Notes: generated from the sequence alone by a model not told the origin. A DNA stretch of 64,000 nucleotides from CAWGXG01 sp963826505 (GCA_963826505.1 CAWGXG010000001.1:248001-312000); one strand, 5' to 3'. Shown: positions 42,515 to 53,638, counted from the first letter of the stretch. A program made the numbers and translations.

Positions 42515-43381
42515 GTGCGATCGCTGCTCGTCGAAGCCTTTGACCCCGATCGCTGGGATCACAACTGGGAAATCCGGCGCTGGGAGGGACAGTTCTATCA
42601 CGAGGACGAAGCCACTTGTCGCGCCGAGAAAATGCCGCTGATCCGGCTCTGGCAGACGGAATCCGGCAAACTGGTCGCCGCCGCGCATCCCGAAGGCAGC
42701 AAAGGGATCGTCTATATCGACATCCTGCCCGAATATCGCTGGTTGGAAGACGCGATCTTCGATTGGGCCGAGGTCGCGCTGGCCGTCACGCTGGACGACG
42801 GGCGGCAACGTCTGCGCACGGTGGTGGTGGAGTTCGACACCGAGCGGGCCGAGCTGATCGCGCGGCGCGGCTATGTCAAAACTCCGGCGTACGGCTTCAA
42901 CCGCCGCCGCTGGCTGGACGGTCCGATCCCGGAGGTGCCGATCGCGGAGGGCTACACGCTGCGCGCCATGCGTCTCGGCGATCTCGATGACCACGCGCGC
43001 TATGCCGAGGCCATCCGCGCCGTGTTCGGGCACAGCTTCTACACGGCGGAGTTAGTCACGCGCTTCGAGGATTCGCCCTCGTACCGGTCGGAGTTGCAGC
43101 TTGTGGCAGAAGCGCCAGACGGCTCATTCGCGGCGTTCTGCGGGCTGACCTTCATGCCGGAGCTGGAGTTGGGCATCTTCGAGCCGGTCGGCACGCATCC
43201 GGACCACGTGCGCAAAGGATTGCAGCGTACACTGATGACCGAAGGACTGCGCCGCATCCATGCGTTGGGCGCGACGCTGGCCATCGTCGGCACGGGGGAT
43301 ATGCTTCCCGCCAACCGGCTGTACGAGGCGCTCGGTTTCACCGACGTGCACCAGGATTGGCTGTGGGAGAAGGTGTGGTAA
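42515..43381 (+). CDS. Double-GNAT acetyltransferase with anomalous start
   Basis: An acetyltransferase of at least 288 residues with two GNAT-like halves. The C-terminal half is the better one: LGIFEPVGTHPDHVRKGLQRTL carries the acetyl-CoA loop (RKGLQ) and ANRLYEALGFTDV the last strand. The same frame is coding before 42515: ERIITRAFDSLDDLALVRS is a normal first GNAT strand and helix. The SD (GAGGAG, 42428-42433) points to ATG 42440, but codons 2-3 there are ACT TAA, so the natural start is followed by a stop. Codon 3 may have been CAA. GTG 42515 is the first standard start left and would remove the first strand. The gene lies behind an attenuator-like leader, so regulated expression is likely. 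Acceptor unknown. Confidence 0.7.
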   Translation: MRSLLVEAFDPDRWDHNWEIRRWEGQFYHEDEATCRAEKMPLIRLWQTESGKLVAAAHPEGSKGIVYIDILPEYRWLEDAIFDWAEVALAVTLDDGRQRLRTVVVEFDTERAELIARRGYVKTPAYGFNRRRWLDGPIPEVPIAEGYTLRAMRLGDLDDHARYAEAIRAVFGHSFYTAELVTRFEDSPSYRSELQLVAEAPDGSFAAFCGLTFMPELELGIFEPVGTHPDHVRKGLQRTLMTEGLRRIHALGATLAIVGTGDMLPANRLYEALGFTDVHQDWLWEKVW

Positions 43382-43395
43382 GCGCTACGGAACGC

Positions 43396-43444
43396 GGGCC
43401 ACAGAGGACACAGGGAAAGACAGGCAATATCACCTCTGTGGTCC
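43396..43444. repeat. CACAGAGG-type hairpin repeat
   Basis: CCACAGAGG (43399-43407) pairs with CCTCTGTGG (43433-43441), extended to 12 bp with a G-T pair; the loop is 25 nt. A related phrase CACAGAGGAGCACGGAGAAA occurs at 9703, before another gene. Words of this type are dispersed repeats in some bacterial genomes; here two copies are too few to prove a family. Confidence 0.4.
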
Positions 43445-43503
43445 ATTGAAAAGCGGTATACTCGGGCGCACCGTCGTAACCTTTACCAACAGGGAGTCAT
43501 GTG

Positions 43504-44184
43504 ATGAGCCACCAGACGCCTCACCGCTTCGAAACGGCGTGGTCACTTGGATATTTGCTGCATCTTCCGGCAGGCTATGCGGATGCGCCGGACACGGCGT
43601 GGCCGCTGATTGTATTTCTGCACGGGCGCGGGGAACGCGGCGCAGACCTCGAGCTGCTCAAGCTGCACGGCATCCCTAAACTGGTCGAGCAGGAGCCGGA
43701 ATTCCCGTTTGTGACGCTGTCGCCACAGTGCCCGGAGGGCCTGGGTTGGCCCCATCACGTCGTTCTCTTGGAGCGGCTGATCCGCGAGATGATCGCGCAG
43801 TACCGTATCGATCCGGAGCGCGTCTACCTGACCGGCCTGAGCATGGGCGGGCACGGAACCTGGGAACTCGCGATGACCTATCCCGACCTGTTCGCGGCGC
43901 TGGCCCCGGTATGCGGACGCTGCCCGGCGGGTTACGAAAGCCGGGTGAAGGACATCGCCGACCTGCCCGTGTGGGTGTTTCACGGCCAGGATGACCCGGT
44001 CGTCCCGGTGATTTACAGCGAGCGCATGGTCGGAGCGCTGCGCGCCACGGGCGCAACCCCGCGTTTCACCGCGTATCCGGGCGTGGAGCATGCGTCCTGG
44101 GAACTGGCGTACGCCGATCCTGAGCTGTACGAGTGGTTCCTGCAACACACGCGCCAACCTGCGACACCGTCCGCGAACGATTAG
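43504..44184 (+). CDS. Alpha/beta hydrolase (phospholipase/carboxylesterase type)
   Basis: A 226-residue serine hydrolase without signal peptide. Oxyanion region IVFLHGRGERG, nucleophile elbow TGLSMGGHGTW, acid WVFHGQDDPVVP and His in GVEHASWELAY complete the triad. This combination (GxSMGGxGTW plus DDxVVP) is typical of esterases related to feruloyl esterase and phospholipase/carboxylesterase. Start ATG 43504 behind AGGGAG (43490-43495); the GTG just before it is less favoured. It ends 1-2 bp from a convergent hydrolase gene. Substrate unknown. Confidence 0.85.
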   Translation: MSHQTPHRFETAWSLGYLLHLPAGYADAPDTAWPLIVFLHGRGERGADLELLKLHGIPKLVEQEPEFPFVTLSPQCPEGLGWPHHVVLLERLIREMIAQYRIDPERVYLTGLSMGGHGTWELAMTYPDLFAALAPVCGRCPAGYESRVKDIADLPVWVFHGQDDPVVPVIYSERMVGALRATGATPRFTAYPGVEHASWELAYADPELYEWFLQHTRQPATPSAND

Positions 44185-44185
44185 G

Positions 44186-45394
44186 TCACTCCCCGCGCGA
44201 CTCCATGCTGATTTCGGGGTACGTGGCGGCTAAGCCACGCAGGGGTGCCGGGTCTGCGCCGTTGAGCGTAGTGTCAAAAAAGGCCAGCACTGCCGCACGG
44301 CTGATCGTTAGCCCGCGCGCGCCATCGATCGATCCCAACAATCCGAGCACCTTCAACACCGGCGCAAACTCCACGGCGTTATCAGTGAAGTTGAAGTGCC
44401 GGGCACCGTGAATTGTGATCTGATAGCCGGTTGTCAGCCGCGAGTAGATCGCGTCGATATCCCGGAGTGCCTGCTTATAATGCACGTCGCTGGAATCGTT
44501 GCCCGCGCTCCACACAAACAGGAACGGCTGCGCAAGTCCGGTTTGCACGACGTCGCCATAAGGATAGCCGTCCAGATCGGCACCGGCCGTACAGCGCGTG
44601 TCCAGGTGACAGGCTTCCGCCGCCGCCGCACCGCCGAATGAATGCCCGAATACCCCGATCCGGTTGAGGTCCAGCCGCCCGGCGAACGCGCTGTCCGGAT
44701 CGGCGTTGAGCCGCTGCGCCTGATCCATCGCGAAGATCATATCCCCCGCCCAGACCTGCACCAGCCGCCCGGCGATTTGCGCCGTCTCCGCGACTGAGGC
44801 GTTATCCGGTATGCCCCCGGCGGTGGACTGCTCCACGATGTGCCCATCCGCAAATACGACAGCAGCCGAGCTGTAAGTCGGGTTGACGGCGATGATCACA
44901 TAACCGTGACTGGCGAGGTCTTCGAGCAGGGTGGTGTAATCGGACACGGTCGGACCGAGGCCCGGCTCGAAAATCAGGACGGGATAGGCGGTTTGTGCCG
45001 CGGAAACGGGCGCATCCGCGACCGCGTGCGCGTGGATGGCCCTGGTTGACTGGAACAGGATCGACCCGATTCCGTGCGTATGGTCGCGGGCGTGTGCCCA
45101 CGCGGGTGGAAGATAGGCGGCGGGCGTGCTGTCCTGCGGCGGATCGGCGGGGTACCACAGCCAGACGGTCAGCGCGCGGGGCTGATTTGTATCAGAGCCA
45201 AGCGTTTCCGGGCGCGTGGTGTCGGTCCATTCCGTGAGGGTGCGTCCTACCGCGTATGGCCCCGTCGGGGCGGGGAGAGTCACGCCTCGGTTGCGCAGAT
45301 ACACGGTGATCGCCAGCGCGATCAGCGCCACCAGGACGCCCAGCGCGGCCAGGAGTCCAGCCAATTTGATGAGTCGGCGTTTGTTGCGCAGCAT
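44186..45394 (-). CDS. Membrane-anchored alpha/beta hydrolase, PAF-acetylhydrolase-like
   Basis: A 402-residue hydrolase with an N-terminal transmembrane anchor (LAGLLAALGVLVALIALAITVYL) and outside catalytic domain. Features: LTVWLWYPADPP, YPVLIFEPGLGPT (oxyanion), nucleophile elbow IGVFGHSFGGAAAAEAC, an internal disulfide candidate (EACHLDTRCTAG), and GARHFNFTDNAVEF with the likely catalytic His. The plan (GHSFGG, YP at the first strand, late HxxFxD) agrees with PAF-acetylhydrolase/dienelactone-hydrolase-like proteins. AGGA precedes ATG 45394. Probably handles lipids or esters at the cell surface. Confidence 0.8.
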   Translation of the reverse strand: MLRNKRRLIKLAGLLAALGVLVALIALAITVYLRNRGVTLPAPTGPYAVGRTLTEWTDTTRPETLGSDTNQPRALTVWLWYPADPPQDSTPAAYLPPAWAHARDHTHGIGSILFQSTRAIHAHAVADAPVSAAQTAYPVLIFEPGLGPTVSDYTTLLEDLASHGYVIIAVNPTYSSAAVVFADGHIVEQSTAGGIPDNASVAETAQIAGRLVQVWAGDMIFAMDQAQRLNADPDSAFAGRLDLNRIGVFGHSFGGAAAAEACHLDTRCTAGADLDGYPYGDVVQTGLAQPFLFVWSAGNDSSDVHYKQALRDIDAIYSRLTTGYQITIHGARHFNFTDNAVEFAPVLKVLGLLGSIDGARGLTISRAAVLAFFDTTLNGADPAPLRGLAATYPEISMESRGE

Positions 45395-45881
45395 GGCGGG
45401 TGCGTCCTGTATGGGTGGGCGGGTTGGTCGTCAATGATAGCCAGCGGCTGCGGTGTGTGCCATAGACTCAGACCTGGCCCATCATCTCCGCGCCGGTCGT
45501 GGGGCGTTTTGCAGCCGTACCAACCCTCGACAATCCTACTCTTTACAACTTCATAACATTCTCAAGCCAAATTTGATCGTACTTTAATTTAATAGAGATT
45601 GATCAAGTTTACAATCTGTGTGTTTTTTGGGGAGTAAGGGTTTGTGTGTAAAACGGCCCCCGCGTTTTTAGAAATATGTGTTGGCAGGACCGAAATAGCA
45701 GTAATGACAGCTCGCGGTGAGTGATTTCACTGGCGGGATTTGATCGTATACGCCCGCTGCACAGGCCAGATCACCGGAAGTTACGGCTACATCCGGACCG
45801 ATCGCTCACTATATGAGTTTGCGTCACACGATTTTGGCTGTTCTCTATTTATGTCATTGCTAAGCAAGGGGGAAAGAATTA
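45395..45881. other. 487-bp AT-rich regulatory gap before the giant surface gene
   Basis: No gene seen. A weak terminator-like AAAACG-GCCCCCG-CGTTTT hairpin plus T lies at 45650-45669, and AGTGA-TT-TCACT at 45720-45731 is a small palindrome. The SD for the giant gene is AAGGGGGAAAG at 45866-45876. No clear -35/-10 pair. Confidence 0.4.
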
Positions 45882-48800
45882 ATGAGCCGACGTGCGCTTA
45901 TTAAGGGAAGCGTTCTCCTGTTATTCTTCGCCGTGGTCATATTTATCCCCCATATGAAGACATGGGCGATCCCGGCGCAAATCAACAAGAGCTTTGATCC
46001 GCCCACTATCAATCCGGGTGGTGTCTCGACCATGCGGATTGAGCTTTTCAACCCCAACACGGGCTATGACCTGACGGGCGCGACCTTCACGGACAACCTG
46101 CCATCCGGTTTGTTCGTGGCCGGTGTCCCCAATATCACCAACGCCTGTGGCGGATCGGTGACCGCCGTGCCCGGCGGCACCACCGTCGCGTTGTCCGGCG
46201 GCACCGTGCCGCATCAAGTGGGGGGCACCGCGGGGAGCTGCGTGTTCACGGTCGATGTGACCTCGACCCAGCAAGGCAACCTGATCAACACAATCCTGGC
46301 CAACGCGTTGACCACCGATCAGGCCGAGACGAACAGCACCCCGGCCAGCGCCACGCTGACCGTGAACTCGATGGCGGCGCTGTCGGTGAATAAGCTGATG
46401 GTCCCCAACACCTTCTACACCGGGGCCACGTCACGCCTGGAAATCCGCATCTCCAACAATGACAACTCAATCGCGCTGACCGGCGTGAACCTGACCGATA
46501 CATTCCCCCCGGAATTGACGGTCGCCACGCCCGCCAACCTCGACGCGAGTGACGCTGCCTGCGGCAGTCCAACCGTGATCGCGTCGCCGGGTGACGGCGC
46601 GCTGCAAATCTCAGACGCCAACATCCCACCCAACAGCACCTGCAACATATTCGTGGATGTCACCCAGACGACGATCGGCTCGTACACTAACGAAATCCTG
46701 GCGGGCGATCTGACCAGCGACCAGGGTATCACCAACCAGTACGCCTACATCGATTATTCGGTGCAGGCCAATATTCTGAACATCTCCAAGTCGTTCACGC
46801 CCAGCCGCCTCAATTCGGGCTCGGTGTCTCAACTGCGCATCCGGCTGCAAAATCCGACGACAGTACCCGCCACCGCGGTGAATGTCACGGACAACATGCC
46901 AACGCAAGTCATTGTCGCGACGCCCAACAATGTGCAGTTCAATACCGCTAACTGCGGTACCCCGACGGTGACAGCCGTGCCGGGGACGAGTGACATCATC
47001 ATCAACGGCGGGTTGGTCCCGCCCAATACGACGTGCGACATCTTCGTCGATGTGACGTCAACCACCTATGGAACGTTCGTGAACGACATCCCGCCGGGTA
47101 ACGTCAGCACGGGGAATGGGTTCTCGGCCAGCGGCACGGCGAGCGCCAGCATCACGTTTAACGGCCTGACGCTGAGCAAGACCTTCACTCCCGACGTGAT
47201 CCAGTCGGGCGGTACCAGCCAGCTGCGGATCGCCTTCAATAATTTGCTGCCCGTCGATCTGGTGGGTATCAATCTGGCTGATTCGTTTCCAGCCGAGATC
47301 AAAATCGCCAACCCCACCAACGCGACCTCCACGTGCGTCGGTGGCACCCTGACGGCGACCCCCGGTAACAGCTCGATTGCCATCACCAATACCACGGTGC
47401 CGACCGGCGGCTGTTTTATCCAGGTCGACGTCACGGTGACGCTGCCTGGCGCCAGCTATCTCGACCGCACCAACAACATCGGCGCGGATACGGTGACGAT
47501 CGGCACGGTCAACCCGGTCATTGTGCCGCACCCTTCCACGGGCGATACCTTGCGTATCGTACCGGTGGGCGTCGGTGGGACCGGTGCCCCAATCGGGTCG
47601 AAGTCGTTCAATCCGTCGACCGTGCAGGTCGGGCAGGTGGCTCAGCTCCGGCTGAATGTCTTTGCGCCGGATGGCAACCTGACCAATCTCGCGTTTTCGG
47701 ATACGCTGCCCGCCGGGCTGACCATCGCCAACCCGAACGGCCTCGTCAACACCTGTAATGGCACCGTCACGGCGGTGTCCGGCACCAATCTGGTCAGCCT
47801 GGCAGGCGGCACACTGACGTCGAACAACAACTGCCATGTGTGGGTGAATGTGGTGTCGTTGGATGCGCCGGGCACCTTCACCAACGCGATGCCCGCGGCC
47901 AGCGTGACGGCCACGGTCGATGCGGGCGGTGTTCCGACGGCGGTGGCCAGCGCCAACGCCTTCTCGGCCAGCCTGACGGTGAACACCAACATCTCGGTGG
48001 GCAAGAGCTTCAACCCACCCACTATACAGGCGGCCAACGGCAGCTCGGTGTTGGGTCTCCAGATCTCAGCCCCGGCGACCTCGGCGCTGAGCAACGTCAC
48101 CTTCAACGATCCGCTGCCCGCTGGTATGGTGGCGGACCCGGCCAGCCTGGTGACTTCGGGCTGCGGCGCGACTCCGCTGGTCACGGCCAATAGCATCAGC
48201 CTGTCCAACGGCACGATCGCGGCGGGCACGACCTGCCAGATCCAGGTGACCGTGACGGCTCCTCTGGGCAGCGGCCCGCTCACCAATACGCTGACTCCGG
48301 GGACCGTGACCGGCACATTTGGCAACGGCGCCCCGGGCTCGAACAGCAACACAGTCCAGGCGACGCTCACCGTCGAAGGGCTGACGGTGTCCAAGCAGTT
48401 CCAACCGGCGACTATCAGCGCGGATGGACGCTCGACGATGATCATCACCATCCGCAACTTCACCGCCGTGGAGCTGACGAATCTGGCACTGACCGATAAT
48501 CTGCCCACGAGCGGCACGCGCCGCTTGATGGTGGCCAATCCGCCGCTTGCGGCGACCACGTGCGGTACCGGGATAGTCAACCCCGCGCCCGGCGACACGA
48601 CGATCAGCCTGACCGCAGGCCAGATTCTGCCGTGGGTCAACGGCGTGGAAGGGATCTGCACCATCAATGTGGACGTCGTGCCGCAGAATCACAATGGTCC
48701 GTACACGTCTGGCGCGGCGACCAACACCATCAACCCCGGACAGGTGACCAACGACCAGGGCGTGACCAATCCTGACGCGGCTTCGGCGGATTTGAACTTC

Positions 48801-51800
48801 ACGCCGCTGATCCTCAACGTCAACAAGCGGTTCAATCCGCTTTCGGTCGGCGCGGGCGAATACTCCACCCTGACGATCGAACTCGTAAATCCGCAGGGCA
48901 CGACCATCTTCGACGCGGCCTTCACCGATACCATGCCGGCGGGCATGGTGGTGTTCGGACCGCCTGCCCTCACGGTGACCAACTGCGGCAGCGACTACAC
49001 CAACTCAGGCATCACCGTAGGCTCGGCGGTGTGGTCGTTCGACGGGCTGGATATCCCCGCGAACGGCACCTGTACCATCGCCCTGCGCGTGACCTCCACC
49101 GCGAGTGGTAACCTGACCAACACGATTCCGGCGGGTGGCGTGACTTCGAAATCGGGCGCCAGCAACCCCCAAGATGCGTCTGCGTCGTTGACCTATCTGC
49201 CGGGTATCAGCCTGCTCAAGACGTTTACCCCCGACGCAATCGACGCGGGTACCGTGTCGCGCGTAACGATCCAGATCAACAACACCAACAGTTTCGCGAT
49301 CATCAATGTGTCTCTGACCGACGCGCTGCCTGCTGGTATGGTGATCGCCAGCACGCCTGACGCGCAGACGACCTGTTCGGGCGGCACGGTGACGGCCGTG
49401 GCTGGCTCCAACAGCATTGCGCTGTCAGGGGCTACGATCCCGTTGAACTCGACCTGCACCTTCAGCGCCAATGTGACGGTGAACGAGGGCGGATCGTACC
49501 TCAACGACATCCCGGCCAATGCGTTGAGCGCTGAAGATGCGGCCGGAGCATCTTTCACCAATGAGGAATCGACCGAATCGACGCTCAACGTCACGCCGAT
49601 CGTGGATGTGTCCGTCGTGAAGACCGGGCCCGACAGCGCGGTCGTGGGCGATTCGCTGGTCTATACGCTGGTGGTGACTAACGACGGCCCCAGCTCGGCG
49701 GACGGCACCGTCTTTAGCGACGATGTGCCCGCCGAAATCACAGTGACCGGGGCCACCTGCGGCACGCCAACCGGCGGGGCCGTGTGCGGGTCGGTCAGCC
49801 AAGTGGGTAACGCGGTCAGCAGCACGATTACGACGCTGCCGCGCGAACAGCTCGGTGACGTTCACCATCACCGGCACGCCCAACACGGCGGCCAACGTCA
49901 CCAATACGGCCACCGTGACTCCTCCCGTGACCGACAGCAACCCGGCAAACAACACCGACTCGTTCCCCACCCAACTGGTGACCGGCTACAGCCTGGGCAA
50001 CCGCGTGTGGTTTGACGCAGATAACGACGGGCTGCGCGGCAGCACCGAGTTGGGTGCGCCGGGCGTGACCGTCGCCCTGTTGGACGGCCTGGGCGCGACG
50101 CTCACCACGACGACGACCGACGCCGACGGCTACTATCGCTTCGATAATCTGAACGCCGGGAACTACATCGTCGAGATCGCGGCCAGCAACTTCCAGACGG
50201 GGGGCGCGCTGGTGGGCTACGGCAGCAGCACCGGCCCGGGCCAGGAGGCCAGCCCCAACAGCGATGGCGATGACAACGACAACGGCCTCGATATACCGGT
50301 CGCGGGCGCGATCCGCAGCACGATGGTGACGTTGGGTCCGGGCGATGTCGAGCCGGTCGGTGAGACCGATCTTGGCCCTGGCGACGCGGGCACTGTCGAT
50401 GCGCGCAGCAACTTGACGGTGGACTTCGGCTTCATCGAGACACCGGCCTACAGCCTGGGTAATCGCGTGTGGCTCGACACGAACAACGACGGGCTGCGCG
50501 ACAGTTCGGAGCTGGGCGTGCCCGGTGTGACCGTCGCCCTGTTGGATGGCACGGGCGCGACGCTCGACACGACGACGACCGATGCCGACGGCTACTACCG
50601 CTTCGATAATCTGCCCGCAGGAGACTACATCGTCGAGATCGCGGCCAGCAACTTCCAGAGCGGTGGGCCGCTGGTCGACACCGGCAGCAGCACGGGCGCC
50701 GGGCAAGAAGCTAACCCGAACGACAACGGCGACGATAACGACAACGGCCTCGACACACCGGTCGCGGGCGCGATCCGTAGCGCCGTGGTGACGCTGGGTC
50801 CGGGCGACGTGGAGCCAGTCGGTGAATCCGATCTCGGGCCGGGTGACGCGGGTACAGTCGACGCGCGCGGAAATCTCACCGTGGACTTTGGGTTCATTTC
50901 GATCAGTACCTACAGTCTGGGCAACCGCGTGTGGTTCGACACGACACCCGACGGCCTGCGTGACGCCAGTGAACTGCCGGTACCCGGCGCGGTGGTGAAT
51001 CTGTTGGATGGTTCGGGCGGCGTGATCACCTCGACGACGACCGATGCCAACGGTTATTACCGCTTCGATCATCTGGCAGCGGGGGACTACATGGTCGAGA
51101 TCGCGGCCAGCAATTTCCAGGGCGCGAATGTGCTGGCCGGGTATGGCAGCACGACCGGCGCGGGCCAGGAAGCTAACCCGAATTTGGACGTTGATGATAA
51201 CGACAACGGCGTGGACGATCTGGTGCCCGCCGCGAACGGCATTCGCAGCGGGATCGTGACGCTGGGGCCGGGCGATGTCGAGCCAACCGGTGAAAGCGAT
51301 CTCGGTCCTGGTGATGGCGCGTTGGTGGATAACCGGACCAATCTGACGGTGGACTTCGGCTTTGTCGCGGTCGAAACGTACAGCCTGGGTAACCGGGTCT
51401 GGTTGGATACGACCGTCGACGCCTTACAAATCGCGCCGGAGCCGGGGATCGCCGGTGTGCAGGTGAACCTGCTGGACGCTACCGGAACTACAGTTCTCGT
51501 GACCGCAATCACCGATGCCGACGGCTATTATCGCTTCGATAATCTGCTGGCCGGTGACTACATCGTGCAGATCGACAAGTCCAACTTCCAGTCCGGCGGA
51601 GCACTCGAAAACCACGTGAGCACGACGGGCAGCGGAGAAGAGGCCACTCCGAATTCCGACGTCGACACCAACGATAACGGCATCAACGGTTTGGCCCCGG
51701 CCTATGTGGGGGTCCAGAGCGGTGTGGTGACCCTCGGTCCGGGTGCGTCCGAGCCGACCGGCGAGAGTGATCTCGGCCCTGGCGACGCAGCCACGGTCGA

Positions 51801-52833
51801 CGATCACAGCAACCTGACGGTTGACTTTGGGTTCATCCCGGTGTTGAACTACAGCATCGGTAACCGGGTGTGGTTCGACACCAACGGCAGCGGCGATCAG
51901 ACCAACGACGAACCCGGCGTGCCGGATGTCGTGCTCCAGGTGTTGGATGGGGCCACCGGCGATGTGCTGGGCGAGACGACGACCGACGCCAATGGCTACT
52001 ACCGCTTCGATAACTTGTTGGAAGGCACCTATATCATCGCGGTCGCGCCGTCGAACTTCGGATCTGGCGCGCCCCTGGAGGGGTACTCCAGCAGCGGTGG
52101 CAGCGCGCAAGAGGCTAACCCCGATAACAATCTCGATCGCAACGACAACGGGCTGGACACGCCGGTGAACGGCGCGATCCGTAGTGGAATCGTCACGCTG
52201 GGGCCGGATGGTGCGGAACCGCTCAACGAGGCCGATCTCGCGCCCAGCGGACAAGGCTCAGCCGATGGGCGCGCCAATATGACGATCGACTTCGGGTTCG
52301 TCAACACGCCCGGCACCGCCTACTACACCGATCCATTCATTAACAAGCATGGCGATCCGTCGCTGGTCGTGCCCGGCGAAGAGGTGACCTTCATCCTGAC
52401 CGTCGGCAACAACGGCAATCTGCCCGCGACGAACGTGGTCGTGGTGGACCCGCTGCCGGACACCTTCATCTTGGATGGCGCGGCAACCCCGCAGGGGACC
52501 TATGTCATCGACGGCAACACGGTCACCTTCTACGTCGGCACCATTCAGCCGGGCCAGATCATCGACCTGACCGTCTTCGCGACCGTCGCCGCGCATGTGA
52601 ACGTCGACGCCGGTTTGACGCTGATCAACGAAGCAACTCTGACCTATGCTGAGAATCCGAACGCCGTGCTCACCGCCGACGCCACGCTGGACCTGATCAC
52701 GACGCTGCCGCAGACGGGCTACGCGCCGGACGAACCCGGACGCGATCCTGTGCGGACGGCGGCTATCGCGGCGGCGATCAGCCTGGTAGTGCTGGGGCTG
52801 GTCGGACTGCTGGTGCTGCGCCGTCGCCGGTAA
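45882..52833 (+). CDS. Giant LPXTG surface protein with DUF11-like and SdrD_B-like repeats (one +1 shift)
   Basis: One protein of about 2,316 residues if the frame change at 49841-49843 is corrected (TLP-ANSSVTFTITGT). Signal region SVLLLFFAVVIFIPHM at the N-terminus. Nine ~130-residue beta-sandwich repeats follow, each opening with a variant of KSFxPxxI (NKSFDPPTI, SKTFTPDVI, LKTFTPDAI), plus a DUF11 domain (VKTGPDSAVVGDSLVYTL). Then five SdrD_B/Cna-B-like units (~1367-2143) opening YSLGNRVWFD and containing DADGYYRFDNL and Asp/Asn-rich calcium-type loops (DGDDNDNGLD). A last DUF11 domain leads to LPQTG (52705-52719), a hydrophobic helix and RRRR: a complete sortase signal. Likely a wall-anchored rod-like adhesin or S-layer-like protein. 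No sortase gene is in the window. Confidence 0.85.
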
Positions 52834-52935
52834 GGGCGGCGCAAGGCCCTATCCCCGGCCCTTCCCCCATGTTGTGGAGGAAGGGAGCGGCTTAGGGAGG
52901 GGCTGAACGAAAGCTATAGGTTTCAACATGCGGTG

Positions 52936-52963
52936 AGGGGCAAGATCAACTGGTCTTGCCCCT
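52936..52963 (+). terminator. Terminator after the giant surface gene
   Basis: AGGGGCAAGA (52936-52945) and TCTTGCCCCT (52954-52963) form a 10-bp stem with an 8-nt loop, followed by CTCGCTTG. It is 100 bp past the stop codon; the T run is short. Confidence 0.55.
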
Positions 52964-53151
52964 CTCGCTTGCCCGCGATCTGGGCGCAAACTGCTGGTTG
53001 GCACACGATCGCAAGATACAACGACTCGGCGCTGGCCGCGCTCATTATGACCGATCGTGCAACGCGAAGTTTCGATCGCGCCGCAGCATAAGGTGGTCGT
53101 GCGGCAGGCGTTTATTCTGGTTAATCCCAGGCTGCGCCCACCCACGCGATA

Positions 53152-53180
53152 TTGACAACGGTTTCTAACGCAGGTAGATT
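53152..53180 (+). promoter_or_regulatory. Promoter of the three-gene envelope operon
   Basis: Consensus TTGACA (53152-53157), 17-nt spacer, TAGATT (53175-53180). The leader to ATG 53381 would be about 190 nt. Between 52964 and 53151 nothing was found. Confidence 0.55.
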
Positions 53181-53256
53181 ACAAAACTGTAATGAGGGTG
53201 AAATTTCCAATTAGAGATATAGTTTGCAGCGATTTTCCGCAAGGATCTCCGGGTAG

Positions 53257-53325
53257 TGTGGCCCATCCGAGAGTCCCCGGCACGTGTGAACTTCGATTGG
53301 TCGCGACGCGCGCTGTTGGGCCACA
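53257..53325 (+). promoter_or_regulatory. Leader stem in the envelope operon
   Basis: TGTGGCCCA (53257-53265) and TGGGCCACA (53317-53325) are perfectly complementary over 9 bp and enclose 51 nt. No T run follows. It could form a leader structure in the transcript from 53152; no known riboswitch is recognised. Confidence 0.4.
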
Positions 53326-53380
53326 GGTCCGGTGCGGTAGCTGCGCGACGGGCAAAAGAAGACGATCAGGGAGTCTACTA

Positions 53381-53638
53381 ATGAACTTCTCTCGGCAACG
53401 TAACGCGCTGGGTTGGATTCTGGTGCTGGCGGCAGGCGTGATCGTGCTGCCCACACATTTCGCTTATGCGTATCTCGATCCTGGCACGGGCAGCTTCCTG
53501 CTCCAGATTCTCGTGGCGGGATTTTTGGGAGTTGTGTTCGCCCTGCGTCTGTTCAGAGGACGCATTGCGTCTCTGTTCAGGCGGCTGTTGGGGCGTGAGA
53601 TCGATGCGGGTGAGGCGGAAGACGTTGTTGATGAATAA
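53381..53638 (+). CDS. Small membrane protein with YLDPGTGS motif
   Basis: An 85-residue protein: a first hydrophobic segment (ALGWILVLAAGVIVLP), then AYAYLDPGTGSFLLQILVAG leading into a second one, then a basic and finally acidic tail. The YLDPGTGSxxxQ motif defines a widespread family of small membrane proteins commonly found beside envelope-glycan or sulfatase-like genes; their molecular role is not established. AGGGAG (53368-53373) supports the ATG at 53381, rather than 53192. Its stop overlaps the next start by 8 bp, implying coupled translation. Confidence 0.75.
   Translation: MNFSRQRNALGWILVLAAGVIVLPTHFAYAYLDPGTGSFLLQILVAGFLGVVFALRLFRGRIASLFRRLLGREIDAGEAEDVVDE

Noticed and set aside
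49828..51072. Minus-strand frame with repeated phrases such as VVVIVAVVV over the surface-protein repeats
   Set aside because: Its repeats only mirror the SdrD_B-like repeats of the coding strand.
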